Assembly (NCBI GenBank): GCA_025455885.1
Contig: JALOLR010000013.1
Location: 1 to 64,000, forward strand
Source: Acidimicrobiales bacterium
GTDB lineage: Bacteria; Actinomycetota; Acidimicrobiia; Acidimicrobiales; Acidimicrobilacustridaceae
Length of the DNA stretch: 64,000 bases
Direction: 5' to 3'
Below, piece by piece: positions 8,137 through 16,573 of this stretch. The number at the start of each line of letters is the position of its first letter. The first letter of the stretch is position 1. The notes below the pieces were generated by a model that had not been told where the DNA came from, searched no databases, and saw nothing but the letters and a program-made list of their open reading frames with translations. The translations under genes and the position numbers were made by a program.

Positions 8137-9420
8137 CTACGGCCGCACCAGGGCCCCAAGGAGGGCCTGGAGCTTGGCCCGCGTCTCGGCCAGCTCCTGG
8201 GCCGGGTCGGAGTCGGCGACCACCCCGACCCCGGCGAAGAGGCGAGCGGTGGTCCCGTCGATCTCCGCAGATCGGATCCCGACCGCCCAGGTGCCGTTGC
8301 CGGCTGCGTCGACCCAGCCCACCGGGCCGGCGTACCGGCCCCGGTCGAGCTCCTCGAGGTCGGCGATCAGGGCCAGCGCGGCGGCACGCGGCGTCCCGCC
8401 CACCGCAGGAGTCGGGTGCAGCGCGGTGACGAGCTCGAGCACCGACGCCGGCGGATCGGACAACCGTCCCTCCAGACGGGTGCCGAGGTGTTGGACGTTG
8501 GCCATGGCCACCACCGACGGCTCGGCCTCCTCGTCGAGGTACGAGCACCAGGGGAGCAGCGTGTCGTGGACCATGTCGATGGTGTGGCGGTGCTCGGCCC
8601 GTGTGTTCGACGAGGCCAGGAGGGATGCAGCCAGCCGGGCGTCCGCGCTGGGGTCGCCGCTGCGGGGGGCCGTCCCGGCCATGGGGTGGGCGGTCACCCG
8701 GTGGCCGCTGCGGGCGACGAGCAGTTCCGGGGTGGCGCCGAGGAAGCCACCGACGCTGAAGAGGTGGCTGGCCGGGTAGCTGCGGCGGAGCTGGTCGAGG
8801 ATCGCCGAGGGCGCCAACGGCTGGTCGGTCCGGACCTCGACGGCTCGGGCCAGCACCACCTTCTCGGCCTCGCCCCGGGCGATGCGCACCGTGGCCTCGG
8901 ACACGGCGTCGCACCACGAGGCCGCGCTGCGCAGGGCCCTCAGCGAGTACTCGCCCGGGCCGGCGTCGGCCGGGTCGAGGCCGGCGTCCCGCGCGAAGCC
9001 GGTGCTGCGGTCGAGACCCCGCCGTACGACCTGGTCCACCTCGTGGCTCGAAGGCTCGTCGTCCGCAGCGGCGATCGTGGTCACCCACCGGGTGCCGTCC
9101 TCGCTCCGGCCGACCACGATCCTCGGGACCACCAGCTCGCCCGCCGCCGACGGAGCGAAGGGCAGGGCGCCGATCGCCACCGGGCCCGAGCCGGGATGGT
9201 GGACGGGGTCGTCGTGGTCGATCGCCGCCAGGCTCGCCGCGACGACGGCGGCGTCGGCGGCGCCGCCCGAACGGGGGACCGGGATCCGCGCCGCGAAGCC
9301 GACCCCCGCCACGCCGACGCGCTCCTTCACGAACACCACACCGTCGTCGCCGGCGACGGCGACGAGGTCGGGGTCGGCGTCGAGGATTCGGGTGCGGGCC
9401 AGCAGGCCGGCGGGGCTCAC
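8137..9420 (-). CDS. menF: Isochorismate synthase
   Basis: MenF converts chorismate to isochorismate, the first step toward menaquinone. The 427-residue protein shows the chorismate-binding family signatures: RGEAEKVVLARAVEV, FSVGGFLGATPELLVARSG, AHPMAGTAPRSGDP, LHPTPAVGGTPR and the terminal YAGPVGWVDAAGNGTWAVGIR. Anthranilate synthase is excluded because trpE is elsewhere and the LHPTPAVGG signature is typical of isochorismate synthases. The GTG start at 9420 overlaps the TGA of menG in GTGA, so translation is probably coupled. The longer open frame upstream lies inside menG and is not used. Confidence 0.93.
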   Translation of the reverse strand: MSPAGLLARTRILDADPDLVAVAGDDGVVFVKERVGVAGVGFAARIPVPRSGGAADAAVVAASLAAIDHDDPVHHPGSGPVAIGALPFAPSAAGELVVPRIVVGRSEDGTRWVTTIAAADDEPSSHEVDQVVRRGLDRSTGFARDAGLDPADAGPGEYSLRALRSAASWCDAVSEATVRIARGEAEKVVLARAVEVRTDQPLAPSAILDQLRRSYPASHLFSVGGFLGATPELLVARSGHRVTAHPMAGTAPRSGDPSADARLAASLLASSNTRAEHRHTIDMVHDTLLPWCSYLDEEAEPSVVAMANVQHLGTRLEGRLSDPPASVLELVTALHPTPAVGGTPRAAALALIADLEELDRGRYAGPVGWVDAAGNGTWAVGIRSAEIDGTTARLFAGVGVVADSDPAQELAETRAKLQALLGALVRP

Positions 9421-10127
9421 CGCTCCGGAATCGTGCGGGTGGCGGTGACGAGCTGGGCGACGCCGGTCGACAACAGCGTGCGCTCGACCTGGTCGAAGCC
9501 GGCCCCCTCGAGCTGGCCGAGCATCACGCTCGGGGCGGGGAGATAGGCGACCGACTTCGGCAGGTAGCGGTACGCCGCCGGGTCGGAGAGCAGGCCCCCG
9601 ACCTTGGGGACCACGGAGCCGAAGTAGATCCCGTGCCCCCAGCGCAGAAAGGCGTTCGGGGGCTCGGCCACCTCGAGAAGGGCGATGCGCCCCCCGGGCC
9701 GCACCGCCCGGGCCAGCTCCGTGAAGAACGCCGGGAGGTCGACGAGGTTGCGCAACGCGAACCCGCACGTCACGCCGTCGAGGCGGCCGTCGGGGACGGG
9801 GAGGCGCAGGATGTCGGCCTGGGCCAGCGGGGCGCCGGTGCGGGCGGCGGCCAGCATGCCGAAGGAGAGGTCGAAGCCGATCGGGCGCAGACCCTGGCCG
9901 CTGAGCTCGCGGCAGAAGTCGCCGGTGCCGCACGCCAGGTCGGCGACCGACGACCCGGGCCGGAGGTGCAGCGACCGCACGGTGCGCCGCCGCCAGCCGA
10001 CGTCCATCCGGAAGGTCATGATCCGGTTGACGAGGTCGTACCGGGGGGCGATGGCGTCGAACATCGACTGCACGGCGACCCGCTTCTCGTCGCCCTCGGG
10101 CAGGTTCTCGGCGTCGATGTCGGCCAC
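9417..10127 (-). CDS. menG: Demethylmenaquinone methyltransferase (UbiE/MenG)
   Basis: This enzyme performs the last step, C-methylation of demethylmenaquinone using S-adenosylmethionine. The 236-residue protein has the UbiE N-terminal signature MFDAIAPRYDLVNRIMTF, the SAM-binding VADLACGTGDF and the second family signature GFALRNLVDLPAFFTELARAVRPGG. PKSVAYLPAP near the C-terminus is also typical. The GTG start at 10127 is preceded on the minus strand by TAGGCT (10134-10139) at 6 nt. menF follows in the same transcript with a 4-bp overlap. Confidence 0.95.
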   Translation of the reverse strand: MADIDAENLPEGDEKRVAVQSMFDAIAPRYDLVNRIMTFRMDVGWRRRTVRSLHLRPGSSVADLACGTGDFCRELSGQGLRPIGFDLSFGMLAAARTGAPLAQADILRLPVPDGRLDGVTCGFALRNLVDLPAFFTELARAVRPGGRIALLEVAEPPNAFLRWGHGIYFGSVVPKVGGLLSDPAAYRYLPKSVAYLPAPSVMLGQLEGAGFDQVERTLLSTGVAQLVTATRTIPER

Positions 10128-10222
10128 GAGCCGAGCCTACGGGTGCCGGTCGACGGTCATGCAGTCCGAGAGCGGCCGGACCCGACCGTCCCGCCCCGCA
10201 GCACCGGACCTAGCCTCGACCC

Positions 10223-11350
10223 GTGGTCAAGGCGCCCCGGGTACGGCTGTTCGGGATTCCGGTGCGGTTCGAGCCGGCCTTCTTCGTGATCGTCTTGCTG
10301 CTCGGCCTGCCCCAGTCACCGGAGTTCGTCGTCAGCTGGGTGGTGATCGCCACCGTCTCGGTGCTGGTCCACGAGCTGGGCCACGCCGTCGCCTTCCGTG
10401 CGTACGGTCTCGACGCCGACGTCGTGCTGCACGGCTTCGGCGGCCTGACCACGGCGGAGGGCACCCTGCCGCCGTCGGGGCGGATCGTGACCAGCCTGGC
10501 CGGACCCCTGTCGGCGCTGGTGCTGTTCGGCCTGCCGGCGCTGCTCCTCGAGCAGTCGGGTTCGGCGCCGGAGGGGGCGGCCGCCACGATCGTCACCCAG
10601 GTCGTGTGGATCAACGTCGGCTGGTCCCTGCTCAACCTCCTGCCCGTGCTGCCCCTCGACGGCGGTCACGTGTTCCTCGCCATCTGCGACGGGCTCACCA
10701 GGGGCCGTGGGCGACGGGCCGCGGAGATCCTGTCGGTGGCGGTCGCCGGCGCCCTCGCCGTCTGGGCGCTGTGGGCGGGTTGGGTGCTGGCGGCGGTGAT
10801 GGCCGGTGGGCTGGCGGCGCTCAACCTGTTCCAGCTGCGCAAGGTCCGCCAGGACGAGCTGGCTGACGTGCTCGACCGGGCCCACCGGTCGCTGTTGGCC
10901 GGTCACCTCGACGACGCCGACGCCGGCCTCGCCCTGGTGGCCGCCGACCGCCCCACGGGGCCGAACCGCGCGCGTCTCGACGAGCTGCGGCGGTGGAGTG
11001 CCGTGTTCCACCACGGAGTGGCCGGATCGACCCCCGCCCCCCCGGGCCTGTCGCCGGCCGCGCCGGCGGCGTCCGGATCGACGGCGGTGCGGGCCGCCGA
11101 GACGCTGGCGGCCGGGCGCCGCGACGAGGGCGTCGCGATGGCGGCGTGGGCCTTCGCGAACGACGACGCCCCACTCGCCAAGAGCCTGCTCGCCGCGGTG
11201 CTGGCCCAGCAGGGCGTGGCCGGGGCCGTGGCCACCGAACTGGTGTTGATGGGCGACGAGGGGCGGGCCGGGGCGCGTCTGCTGTGCGAGCTCCTGCGCC
11301 ACCTCGGCCGTGACGGCGCGGCCGCCCAGGTCGCGGCGGCCATGGGCTGA
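10223..11350 (+). CDS. Site-2 protease family (M50) zinc metalloprotease
   Basis: This is a membrane-embedded zinc protease of 375 residues. The zinc-binding HELGH is at residues 50-54 inside a hydrophobic helix, and the third ligand is in NLLPVLPLDGGH (Asp146). It lacks the CBS or PDZ domains of some relatives. The C-terminal ~150 residues look soluble, Ala-rich and helical, and may act in regulation or substrate binding. The substrate is unknown; S2P enzymes typically cleave anti-sigma factors or signal-peptide remnants. TAGCCT (10211-10216) ends 6 nt before the GTG. Confidence 0.85.
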   Translation: MVKAPRVRLFGIPVRFEPAFFVIVLLLGLPQSPEFVVSWVVIATVSVLVHELGHAVAFRAYGLDADVVLHGFGGLTTAEGTLPPSGRIVTSLAGPLSALVLFGLPALLLEQSGSAPEGAAATIVTQVVWINVGWSLLNLLPVLPLDGGHVFLAICDGLTRGRGRRAAEILSVAVAGALAVWALWAGWVLAAVMAGGLAALNLFQLRKVRQDELADVLDRAHRSLLAGHLDDADAGLALVAADRPTGPNRARLDELRRWSAVFHHGVAGSTPAPPGLSPAAPAASGSTAVRAAETLAAGRRDEGVAMAAWAFANDDAPLAKSLLAAVLAQQGVAGAVATELVLMGDEGRAGARLLCELLRHLGRDGAAAQVAAAMG

Positions 11351-11393
11351 CGGGCCCGGACCCTTCGTGGGGCCTGTGTCACACTGCCCGACC

Positions 11394-12620
11394 ATGGCGA
11401 TCGATTTCACGTTCCCGCCCGAGATCGACGAGATCCGTGGTCGCGTCCAGCGCTTCCTGGACGACGTCGTCCGTCCGGTGGAGGCCCGCGCCGACGCCGA
11501 GGACTGGAGTCGCGACCAGTGGATCGGCGGCATCGTCGAGATGCGCGCCGCTGCGAAGGACGCCGGGTTGTGGCTGCCGCACATGCCCGAGGAGTGGGGC
11601 GGGATGGGGCTCGGCCACGTGGCCATGGCCGCAGTGTCGGCGGAGGCGGGCAAGACCCGCATGGGCCCCTTCGCGCTGAACGCGCAGGCCCCCGACGAGG
11701 GCAACATGCACACCCTCCTGCACTGGGCCACCGACGACCAGAAGGAGCGCTACCTGCGCCCCCTCTGCGAGGGGCGGGCCCGGTCGTGCTTCGCCATGAC
11801 CGAGCCCGACGTCGCCGGGTCGGACCCCACGTTGATCCGCACCCACGCCTACCCCGACGGTGACGAGTGGGTGATCAACGGCCACAAGTGGTTCATCTCC
11901 GGAGCCCGGGGGGCCAGGTTCGCGATCCTCATCGCCCGGACCGAGGACGACCCCGAGCGTCCCCAGGCCGCCAACACCGCCTTCCTCGTCGACATCCCGT
12001 CCGACGGCTGGGAGGTGGTCCGCGACGTCGAGACGATGTCGGGCAGCCACAACCACTGCGAGATCCGGATCACCGACCTGCGGGTGCACCGCGACCAGAT
12101 GCTCGGTGGCCGCGGCCAGGGGCATCTCCTCGGCCAGGCCCGCCTGGGTCCCGCCCGGCTGGCCCACTGCATGCGCTGGATCGGCCAGGCCGAGGTCGCC
12201 CTCGACATGATGGTCGACCGGTCACTGCGCCGCTACGCCCACGGCTCGCTGCTCGCCGAGAAGCAGGGCATCCAGTGGATGATCGCCGACTCGGCGATGG
12301 AGCTCTACCAGTCCAAGTTGATGGTGCTCCACGCCGCCTACCTCGTCGACCACAAGCTCGACTTCACCTCCGAGGTGTCGATGGCGAAGCACTTCGTGGC
12401 CAACAGCCTCAACCGCATCATCGACCGGTCCATCCAGGTCCACGGCGCGCTGGGCTACTCCACCGACACCCCGCTGGCCCACATGGCCCAGCAGGCCCGG
12501 TGGGCCCGCTTCGCCGACGGCGCCGACGAGGTCCACCAGATGCGCATCGCCCAGCGCACCATCGCCGCCTACAAGGACCACGGCACCACCAAGGCGGCGA
12601 CCGGCAAGCTCCCGCTCTGA
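11394..12620 (+). CDS. Acyl-CoA dehydrogenase
   Basis: The 408-residue flavoenzyme has the three-domain acyl-CoA dehydrogenase layout. It shows the FAD/substrate stretch CFAMTEPDVAGSDPT near residue 130, the WVINGHKWFISGA segment and the C-terminal IQVHGALGYSTDTPLAHM region. Residues resemble the ACAD10/11-like subgroup with a QGIQWMIADSAMELY helix. It should oxidise an acyl-CoA at the alpha-beta bond, but the chain length or branching of the substrate cannot be read. The ATG at 11394 is preceded by CACACT at 8 nt, a weaker match to the local promoter pattern. It is followed by the 94-bp tandem repeat. Confidence 0.9.
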   Translation: MAIDFTFPPEIDEIRGRVQRFLDDVVRPVEARADAEDWSRDQWIGGIVEMRAAAKDAGLWLPHMPEEWGGMGLGHVAMAAVSAEAGKTRMGPFALNAQAPDEGNMHTLLHWATDDQKERYLRPLCEGRARSCFAMTEPDVAGSDPTLIRTHAYPDGDEWVINGHKWFISGARGARFAILIARTEDDPERPQAANTAFLVDIPSDGWEVVRDVETMSGSHNHCEIRITDLRVHRDQMLGGRGQGHLLGQARLGPARLAHCMRWIGQAEVALDMMVDRSLRRYAHGSLLAEKQGIQWMIADSAMELYQSKLMVLHAAYLVDHKLDFTSEVSMAKHFVANSLNRIIDRSIQVHGALGYSTDTPLAHMAQQARWARFADGADEVHQMRIAQRTIAAYKDHGTTKAATGKLPL

Positions 12621-12626
12621 CACTCA

Positions 12627-12846
12627 GCTCGGCTCCGCGAGCGTTCGCCTCGCCGGCTTCGCCGAAACGCGGGACCGGTGCTGAGCCTCCTTGCTGGCGC
12701 GGCGTCGGCTGTCTCGTTCGGTTCGGCTCCGCGAGCGTTCGCCTCGCCGGCTTCGCCGAAACGCGGGACCCGTGCTGAGCCTCCTTGCTGGCGCGGCGTC
12801 GGCTGTCTCGTTCAGCTCGGCTCCGCGAGCGTTCGCCTCGCCGGCG
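12627..12846. repeat. 94-bp tandem repeat, 2.3 copies, between two convergent genes
   Basis: Two nearly perfect 94-bp copies (12627-12720 and 12721-12814) are followed by the first ~31 bases of a third (12815-12846). The copies differ at only a few positions. Each contains short inverted repeats, for example GCTCG with CGAGC around a six-base loop. The array starts a few bases after the stop of the acyl-CoA dehydrogenase and ends at the stop of the convergent DMF-like gene. Open frames through it on both strands are by-products of the repeat. It may act as a convergent transcription terminator or be a member of a dispersed intergenic repeat family. Confidence 0.85.
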
Positions 12847-12847
12847 G

Positions 12848-14548
12848 TCAGGGGGCGCGCGTGGTGGTCGGGGACGGGCCCGTCACCGCGCCGATGCCGA
12901 AGTCGGCGAGGTTGTTCACGCTCGGATGGGCGGCGCCGGCGGGCCCGGCGGCGAAGGCGTCGAGCAGGTTCTGGGTGACCTTCTGGAGGCGGCACGGTGG
13001 GCTGGTCTCGACGCCGTCGGGGCAGGCCTCGTCCATCAGCGGGCTCCAGCCGAACGTGCCGGCCGAGAACACCCCCGCTCCGCTCGGGGCGGAGTACCAG
13101 GTGGAGTCGGCGAAGGAGGCTTTGCCCCGGCAGTTCACGGGGGAGTGCGAGATCACCTGGATGTTCTCGGGTGTGGGCACCCCCGGGGTGACCCGGTCGT
13201 ACTCGTTGCCGACCATGTCCTTCACCCGGTCGCCGTTCTCGAACCCTGAGCCGGCGAACATCCACGCTGACGCGTCGCCCACCACCCAGTCGGCCTTCAC
13301 CGGGTTGCACTCGTAGTAGTTGCCGATCAGCGAGCTCTCGGGGTTGGCCGCCGGGGCGTCGCGGAACGATGTGGTGACCTGGGCGTTGTCCTTGCCGTTG
13401 AGGGGGTCCTCGGAAGCCGACCGGTAGTTCACCTCGTGGCGCCGCTCACCGAGCTCGGACGGTTCGAGGCGGATGCGCCGGTAGACGTTGTTGGCCCCGA
13501 AGAAGGCGAGGTTCACACCGGCGTCGCGAGCGCGCTCGAGGCCCTGGCGCATGGCGACGGTGTAGTACTCGTCGTGGCCGGGGATGAGCACGGCCTTGTG
13601 CTGCTGGGCCCGGTCGGGCTGGGCGTCGAGGTCGATGTTGGTCCAGTAGGTGACGTCGTAGCCGAGGCGCTCGAGGAACCAGATGAACTCGAACTCGCGA
13701 CCGAGGAACTCACCTGAGCCGTTGCCGCCGTAGGGCCGGTCGAAGCTCACGACGCGTGCCCGGGTCTCCGATGCGCCGTTGACCCCGGTGTAGAGGTTGG
13801 TGCCGCCCCACGGGTTGTAGGCCTGCCAGGTGGTCACGGCGCTCTGCATGAGCAGGGGAGCGGTGCTGCCGTCGTCGCGCACCACGAGGGGGACGAAGGT
13901 GGCCCCGCCGTCGGAGCTGATGAGCTTGAACAGGTACTGCCCGGGTGGCCACGTGTCGTCGGTCTGCACGGTGAGCGACGGGGCCCACGGGGCCTCGCGC
14001 ATGTTCGTCCTCGAGTCGATCACCGCGCCGGGTTGGTCGACACCGGGTTGGTCAGGGCTGGACCAGATCAGACGTCCGCCGCCGCCGCCGTAGTAGCCGA
14101 TGCGGTAGGCGTCGACGCGCCAGGTGGGGGCCTTGGTCGAGACGTAGAGGGTGACGTCCTCGCCGAAGTCGATGCTGGTGGCATCGGCGAAGCCGCGGAC
14201 CTTGTCCCACATCCTGGGGTCGTCGGGGATCTGCCACTCGGTGGTGCCCGGTCTGGTGTTCTCCTCACGGATCCAGTCCGGCCCGCGGTACTGCTCGATG
14301 CCCGCGCTCGTGTCGGCGTCGACCGCCGCCACCTCGACCCTGGCGTCCCCGCTGGCCTCGCTGGTCGGGGCTTCGGCGGAGGTGGTGGCAGGGGCGGTCG
14401 CGGACGTCGACGCCGCCCGCTCCGAGGGTGCCCGCAGGCCGAACGCGGCGCCCGCGCCGACGACGAGCAACAGGCCCACGGCCAGCGCCCACGCCGTGGC
14501 CTCCCGTCTGCGCATCCGGCGCAGCGACGCTTCGTCGGCGTGGCGCAT
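12848..14548 (-). CDS. Secreted or membrane-anchored N,N-dimethylformamidase beta-subunit-like protein
   Basis: The 566-residue protein starts with a charged N-terminus and one hydrophobic helix (about residues 17-40), then a Thr/Ser/Ala-rich linker, so most of it is extracytoplasmic. The body matches the large-subunit fold of N,N-dimethylformamidase as found in many actinobacterial proteins: YRIGYYGGGGGRLIW, TWPPGQYLFKLIS, WQAYNPWGG, VLIPGHDEYYT and FFGANNVYRRIR. Actual amidase activity is not implied. The usual small subunit is not visible. TACCAT (14556-14561, minus strand) ends 7 nt before the ATG, supporting this start. It lies head-on with the repeat-flanked acyl-CoA dehydrogenase. Confidence 0.75.
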   Translation of the reverse strand: MRHADEASLRRMRRREATAWALAVGLLLVVGAGAAFGLRAPSERAASTSATAPATTSAEAPTSEASGDARVEVAAVDADTSAGIEQYRGPDWIREENTRPGTTEWQIPDDPRMWDKVRGFADATSIDFGEDVTLYVSTKAPTWRVDAYRIGYYGGGGGRLIWSSPDQPGVDQPGAVIDSRTNMREAPWAPSLTVQTDDTWPPGQYLFKLISSDGGATFVPLVVRDDGSTAPLLMQSAVTTWQAYNPWGGTNLYTGVNGASETRARVVSFDRPYGGNGSGEFLGREFEFIWFLERLGYDVTYWTNIDLDAQPDRAQQHKAVLIPGHDEYYTVAMRQGLERARDAGVNLAFFGANNVYRRIRLEPSELGERRHEVNYRSASEDPLNGKDNAQVTTSFRDAPAANPESSLIGNYYECNPVKADWVVGDASAWMFAGSGFENGDRVKDMVGNEYDRVTPGVPTPENIQVISHSPVNCRGKASFADSTWYSAPSGAGVFSAGTFGWSPLMDEACPDGVETSPPCRLQKVTQNLLDAFAAGPAGAAHPSVNNLADFGIGAVTGPSPTTTRAP

Positions 14549-14627
14549 CCGGGCGATGGTAGATGGGGCGTCAGGCGCTCAGGCGCACCCCTCGACGCCC
14601 GGCCCGTGCCCTTCGGGCGCTTCTCCG

Positions 14628-15086
14628 CTACTCGTAGTACCGGAAGATGACCTCGGCGACGCAGCTCGGCTTGGGGGCACCCACGACCTCGTAGGTGAAC
14701 GTCATCGTGACCTGGGCACCGTTGCCGTCGAGCTCCTCCAGCGCGGTCAGCTCGGCGCCGAGACGCAGCTTCGATCCCACCGGCACGGGCGACGGGAAGC
14801 GCACCTTGCCCATCCCGTAGTTGACGGCCATGCGCATGCCCTCGACGCTCACGATGGTGGGCAGGAGGGCCGGGCCGAGCGAGAGGGTGAGGTAGCCGTG
14901 GGCGATCGGTCCGCCGAACGGGCCGTCCTTGGCCCGCTCCGGGTCGACGTGGATCCACTGGTGGTCGCCGGTGGCGTCGGCGAACGTGTTCACCCGCTCC
15001 TGGGTGATCTCGAGCTCGTCGCTGTACCCGAGGTGCTGGCCGACGAGCTCCTTCAACCCGGCGATGCCGGTCACGGTGGTGGTCAT
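14628..15086 (-). CDS. MaoC-family (R)-specific enoyl-CoA hydratase-like protein
   Basis: This is a 152-residue hot-dog-fold protein. The hydratase signature DATGDHQWIHVDPERA (about residues 38-53) contains the catalytic Asp and His, followed by GPIAHGYLTLSL. It probably hydrates a 2-enoyl-CoA, fitting the acyl-CoA dehydrogenases in the window, but the substrate is not evident. TAGGGT (15093-15098, minus strand) ends 6 nt before the ATG. Confidence 0.85.
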   Translation of the reverse strand: MTTTVTGIAGLKELVGQHLGYSDELEITQERVNTFADATGDHQWIHVDPERAKDGPFGGPIAHGYLTLSLGPALLPTIVSVEGMRMAVNYGMGKVRFPSPVPVGSKLRLGAELTALEELDGNGAQVTMTFTYEVVGAPKPSCVAEVIFRYYE

Positions 15087-15117
15087 CTCCCGACCCTACC
15101 TGCGGCGGCGGAGCGTG

Positions 15118-15483
15118 CTACTTGAACCAGATGCGCTGGTAGTCGCGGCTCATGGGGTGCAGCAACAGCGCGAAGAGTGCCACCGGGAACAACAGGTTGA
15201 TGATCAACCCGATGTCGAAGATCGACCCCAGGCCCTCGGAGGTCAGGAACAGGATGTACGGCAACAGCCCGAGGCCGGCCACGCCGACACCGAGCCAGTA
15301 GGCCCACTTCCTCTCGTTGGCGATCCCGAAGCCGGCCGCCGCCTGGCCCACGACGATGATCAGCCCGAGGACGGAGAAGACCTGTCCGAAGAGCACGCCG
15401 AACGCCGCGTTGATGTAGAGCAGGAAGACGGCGATCTGCAGCGTCTGGGGCTGGCCAGGGTTCGTCCACCTGCGGGTTTCCAT
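15118..15483 (-). CDS. Hypothetical four-helix membrane protein
   Basis: This 121-residue protein has about four hydrophobic segments and short charged ends. It begins METRRWTNPGQPQTLQIAVFL and ends with a basic DYQRIWFK tail. I do not recognise the family, although similar proteins with a WTNPGQPQTLQ-like start appear in actinobacteria. It starts just upstream of the rlmN stop. CATACT ends 6 nt before its ATG on the minus strand, so it likely has its own promoter. No function can be assigned. Confidence 0.7.
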   Translation of the reverse strand: METRRWTNPGQPQTLQIAVFLLYINAAFGVLFGQVFSVLGLIIVVGQAAAGFGIANERKWAYWLGVGVAGLGLLPYILFLTSEGLGSIFDIGLIINLLFPVALFALLLHPMSRDYQRIWFK

Positions 15484-15487
15484 CGGG

Positions 15488-16564
15488 TCAGTATGGCGGG
15501 CCGGGGGTCGGATGTGGAGGTCGCGGTCCGATCGACACCGGGGTTGCCTCGTGGGCGGCGCGCAGCTGGCCGCAGGCCGCGTCGATATCGGTGCCCCGGT
15601 TGGCCCGCACCGTCGCGTTCACCCCGACGGCCCGGAGCTGGTCGCGGAACGCCGCCACCCGCTCGGGGGGCGAGCCGGTCGTGGGCCAGCCGGGTGTGAC
15701 GTTGAGCGGGATGAGGTTGACGTGGGCGCGCAGCGAGCGGGCGTAGTCGGCCAGCTCGTCGACGTCGGAACGGCGGTCGTTGACGCCGTCGATGAGCGCC
15801 CACTCGAACGACAGCCGGCGGTTCTTGGTCTCCAGGTAGGTGGCGCAGGCGGCGTGGAGGTCGGCGAGGGGGTAGCGGCGGTTGACGGGCACCAGCTCGT
15901 CGCGCAGGGTGTCGTTGGCGGCGTGGAGCGACACCGCGAGGTTGACCGGGAGGGACTCGGCGGCGAGGCGTCGGATGCCCGGCACGATGCCGACCGTCGA
16001 GATGGTGAGGTGCCGGGCCCCGATCCCGAGGTCGTCGTGCATCCGGGTCACGGCCGCCCACGTGCGGTCGTAGTTGGCGAGTGGCTCGCCCATCCCCATG
16101 AACACCACGTTCGACACGCGGCGGGGCGGGTCGCCGGCGGCCGCGTGGCGCCAGGCCTCCACGACCTGTTGGACGATCTCGCCGACGGTGAGGTGGCGTT
16201 GGAAGCCGGCCTGGCCGGTGGCGCAGAACCCGCACCCCATGGCGCAGCCGGCCTGGGTGCTGACGCACACCGTCGAGCGGTCGGGATAGTGCATGAGGAC
16301 CGTCTCGACGGTGGCGCCGTCGTCGAGCTCCCACAGCCACTTCACCGTCTCGTCACCGTCGGCGCGCGACTCGGCGACGGGGCGCAGCGCCGACGGGAGC
16401 TCCGCGTCGAGCCGGGCCCGCAGCGCCGTGGGCAGGGTGGTCAGCTCGTCGGGGCGACGACGTTCGGCGTAGAGGCCCCGCCAGACCTGGTCGACCCGGT
16501 AACGGGGTTCGCCGGCGAGGAGCCCGGCGAGCTCGTCGCGGTCGAGGTCGTAGCGGGTGGGCAC
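15488..16564 (-). CDS. rlmN: 23S rRNA (adenine2503-C2)-methyltransferase RlmN
   Basis: RlmN is a radical-SAM enzyme that methylates A2503 of 23S rRNA, and in some bacteria A37 of tRNA. The 358-residue protein has the iron-sulfur motif CAMGCGFC with Cys107, 111 and 114. The family stretches VVFMGMGEPLANYD, LTISTVGIVPGIRRLA and LAVSLHAANDTLRDELVPVN are also present, with a C-terminal Cys in DAACGQLR. The start is a GTG at 16564, nine bases after the stop of the MshD-like gene, so it is probably co-transcribed. Confidence 0.95.
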   Translation of the reverse strand: MPTRYDLDRDELAGLLAGEPRYRVDQVWRGLYAERRRPDELTTLPTALRARLDAELPSALRPVAESRADGDETVKWLWELDDGATVETVLMHYPDRSTVCVSTQAGCAMGCGFCATGQAGFQRHLTVGEIVQQVVEAWRHAAAGDPPRRVSNVVFMGMGEPLANYDRTWAAVTRMHDDLGIGARHLTISTVGIVPGIRRLAAESLPVNLAVSLHAANDTLRDELVPVNRRYPLADLHAACATYLETKNRRLSFEWALIDGVNDRRSDVDELADYARSLRAHVNLIPLNVTPGWPTTGSPPERVAAFRDQLRAVGVNATVRANRGTDIDAACGQLRAAHEATPVSIGPRPPHPTPGPPY

Positions 16565-16573
16565 CTGCTCACG

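Noticed and set aside
4823-9088. Very long minus-strand open frame (1421 codons) through the menaquinone region
   Set aside because: It runs antisense to menD and out of frame through menH and menF. Its product is Arg/Pro/Gly-rich without domains, as expected from high-GC shadow frames.
12627-12846. CRISPR array
   Set aside because: The repeat unit is 94 bp with no unique spacers and no cas genes nearby; it is a plain tandem duplication.
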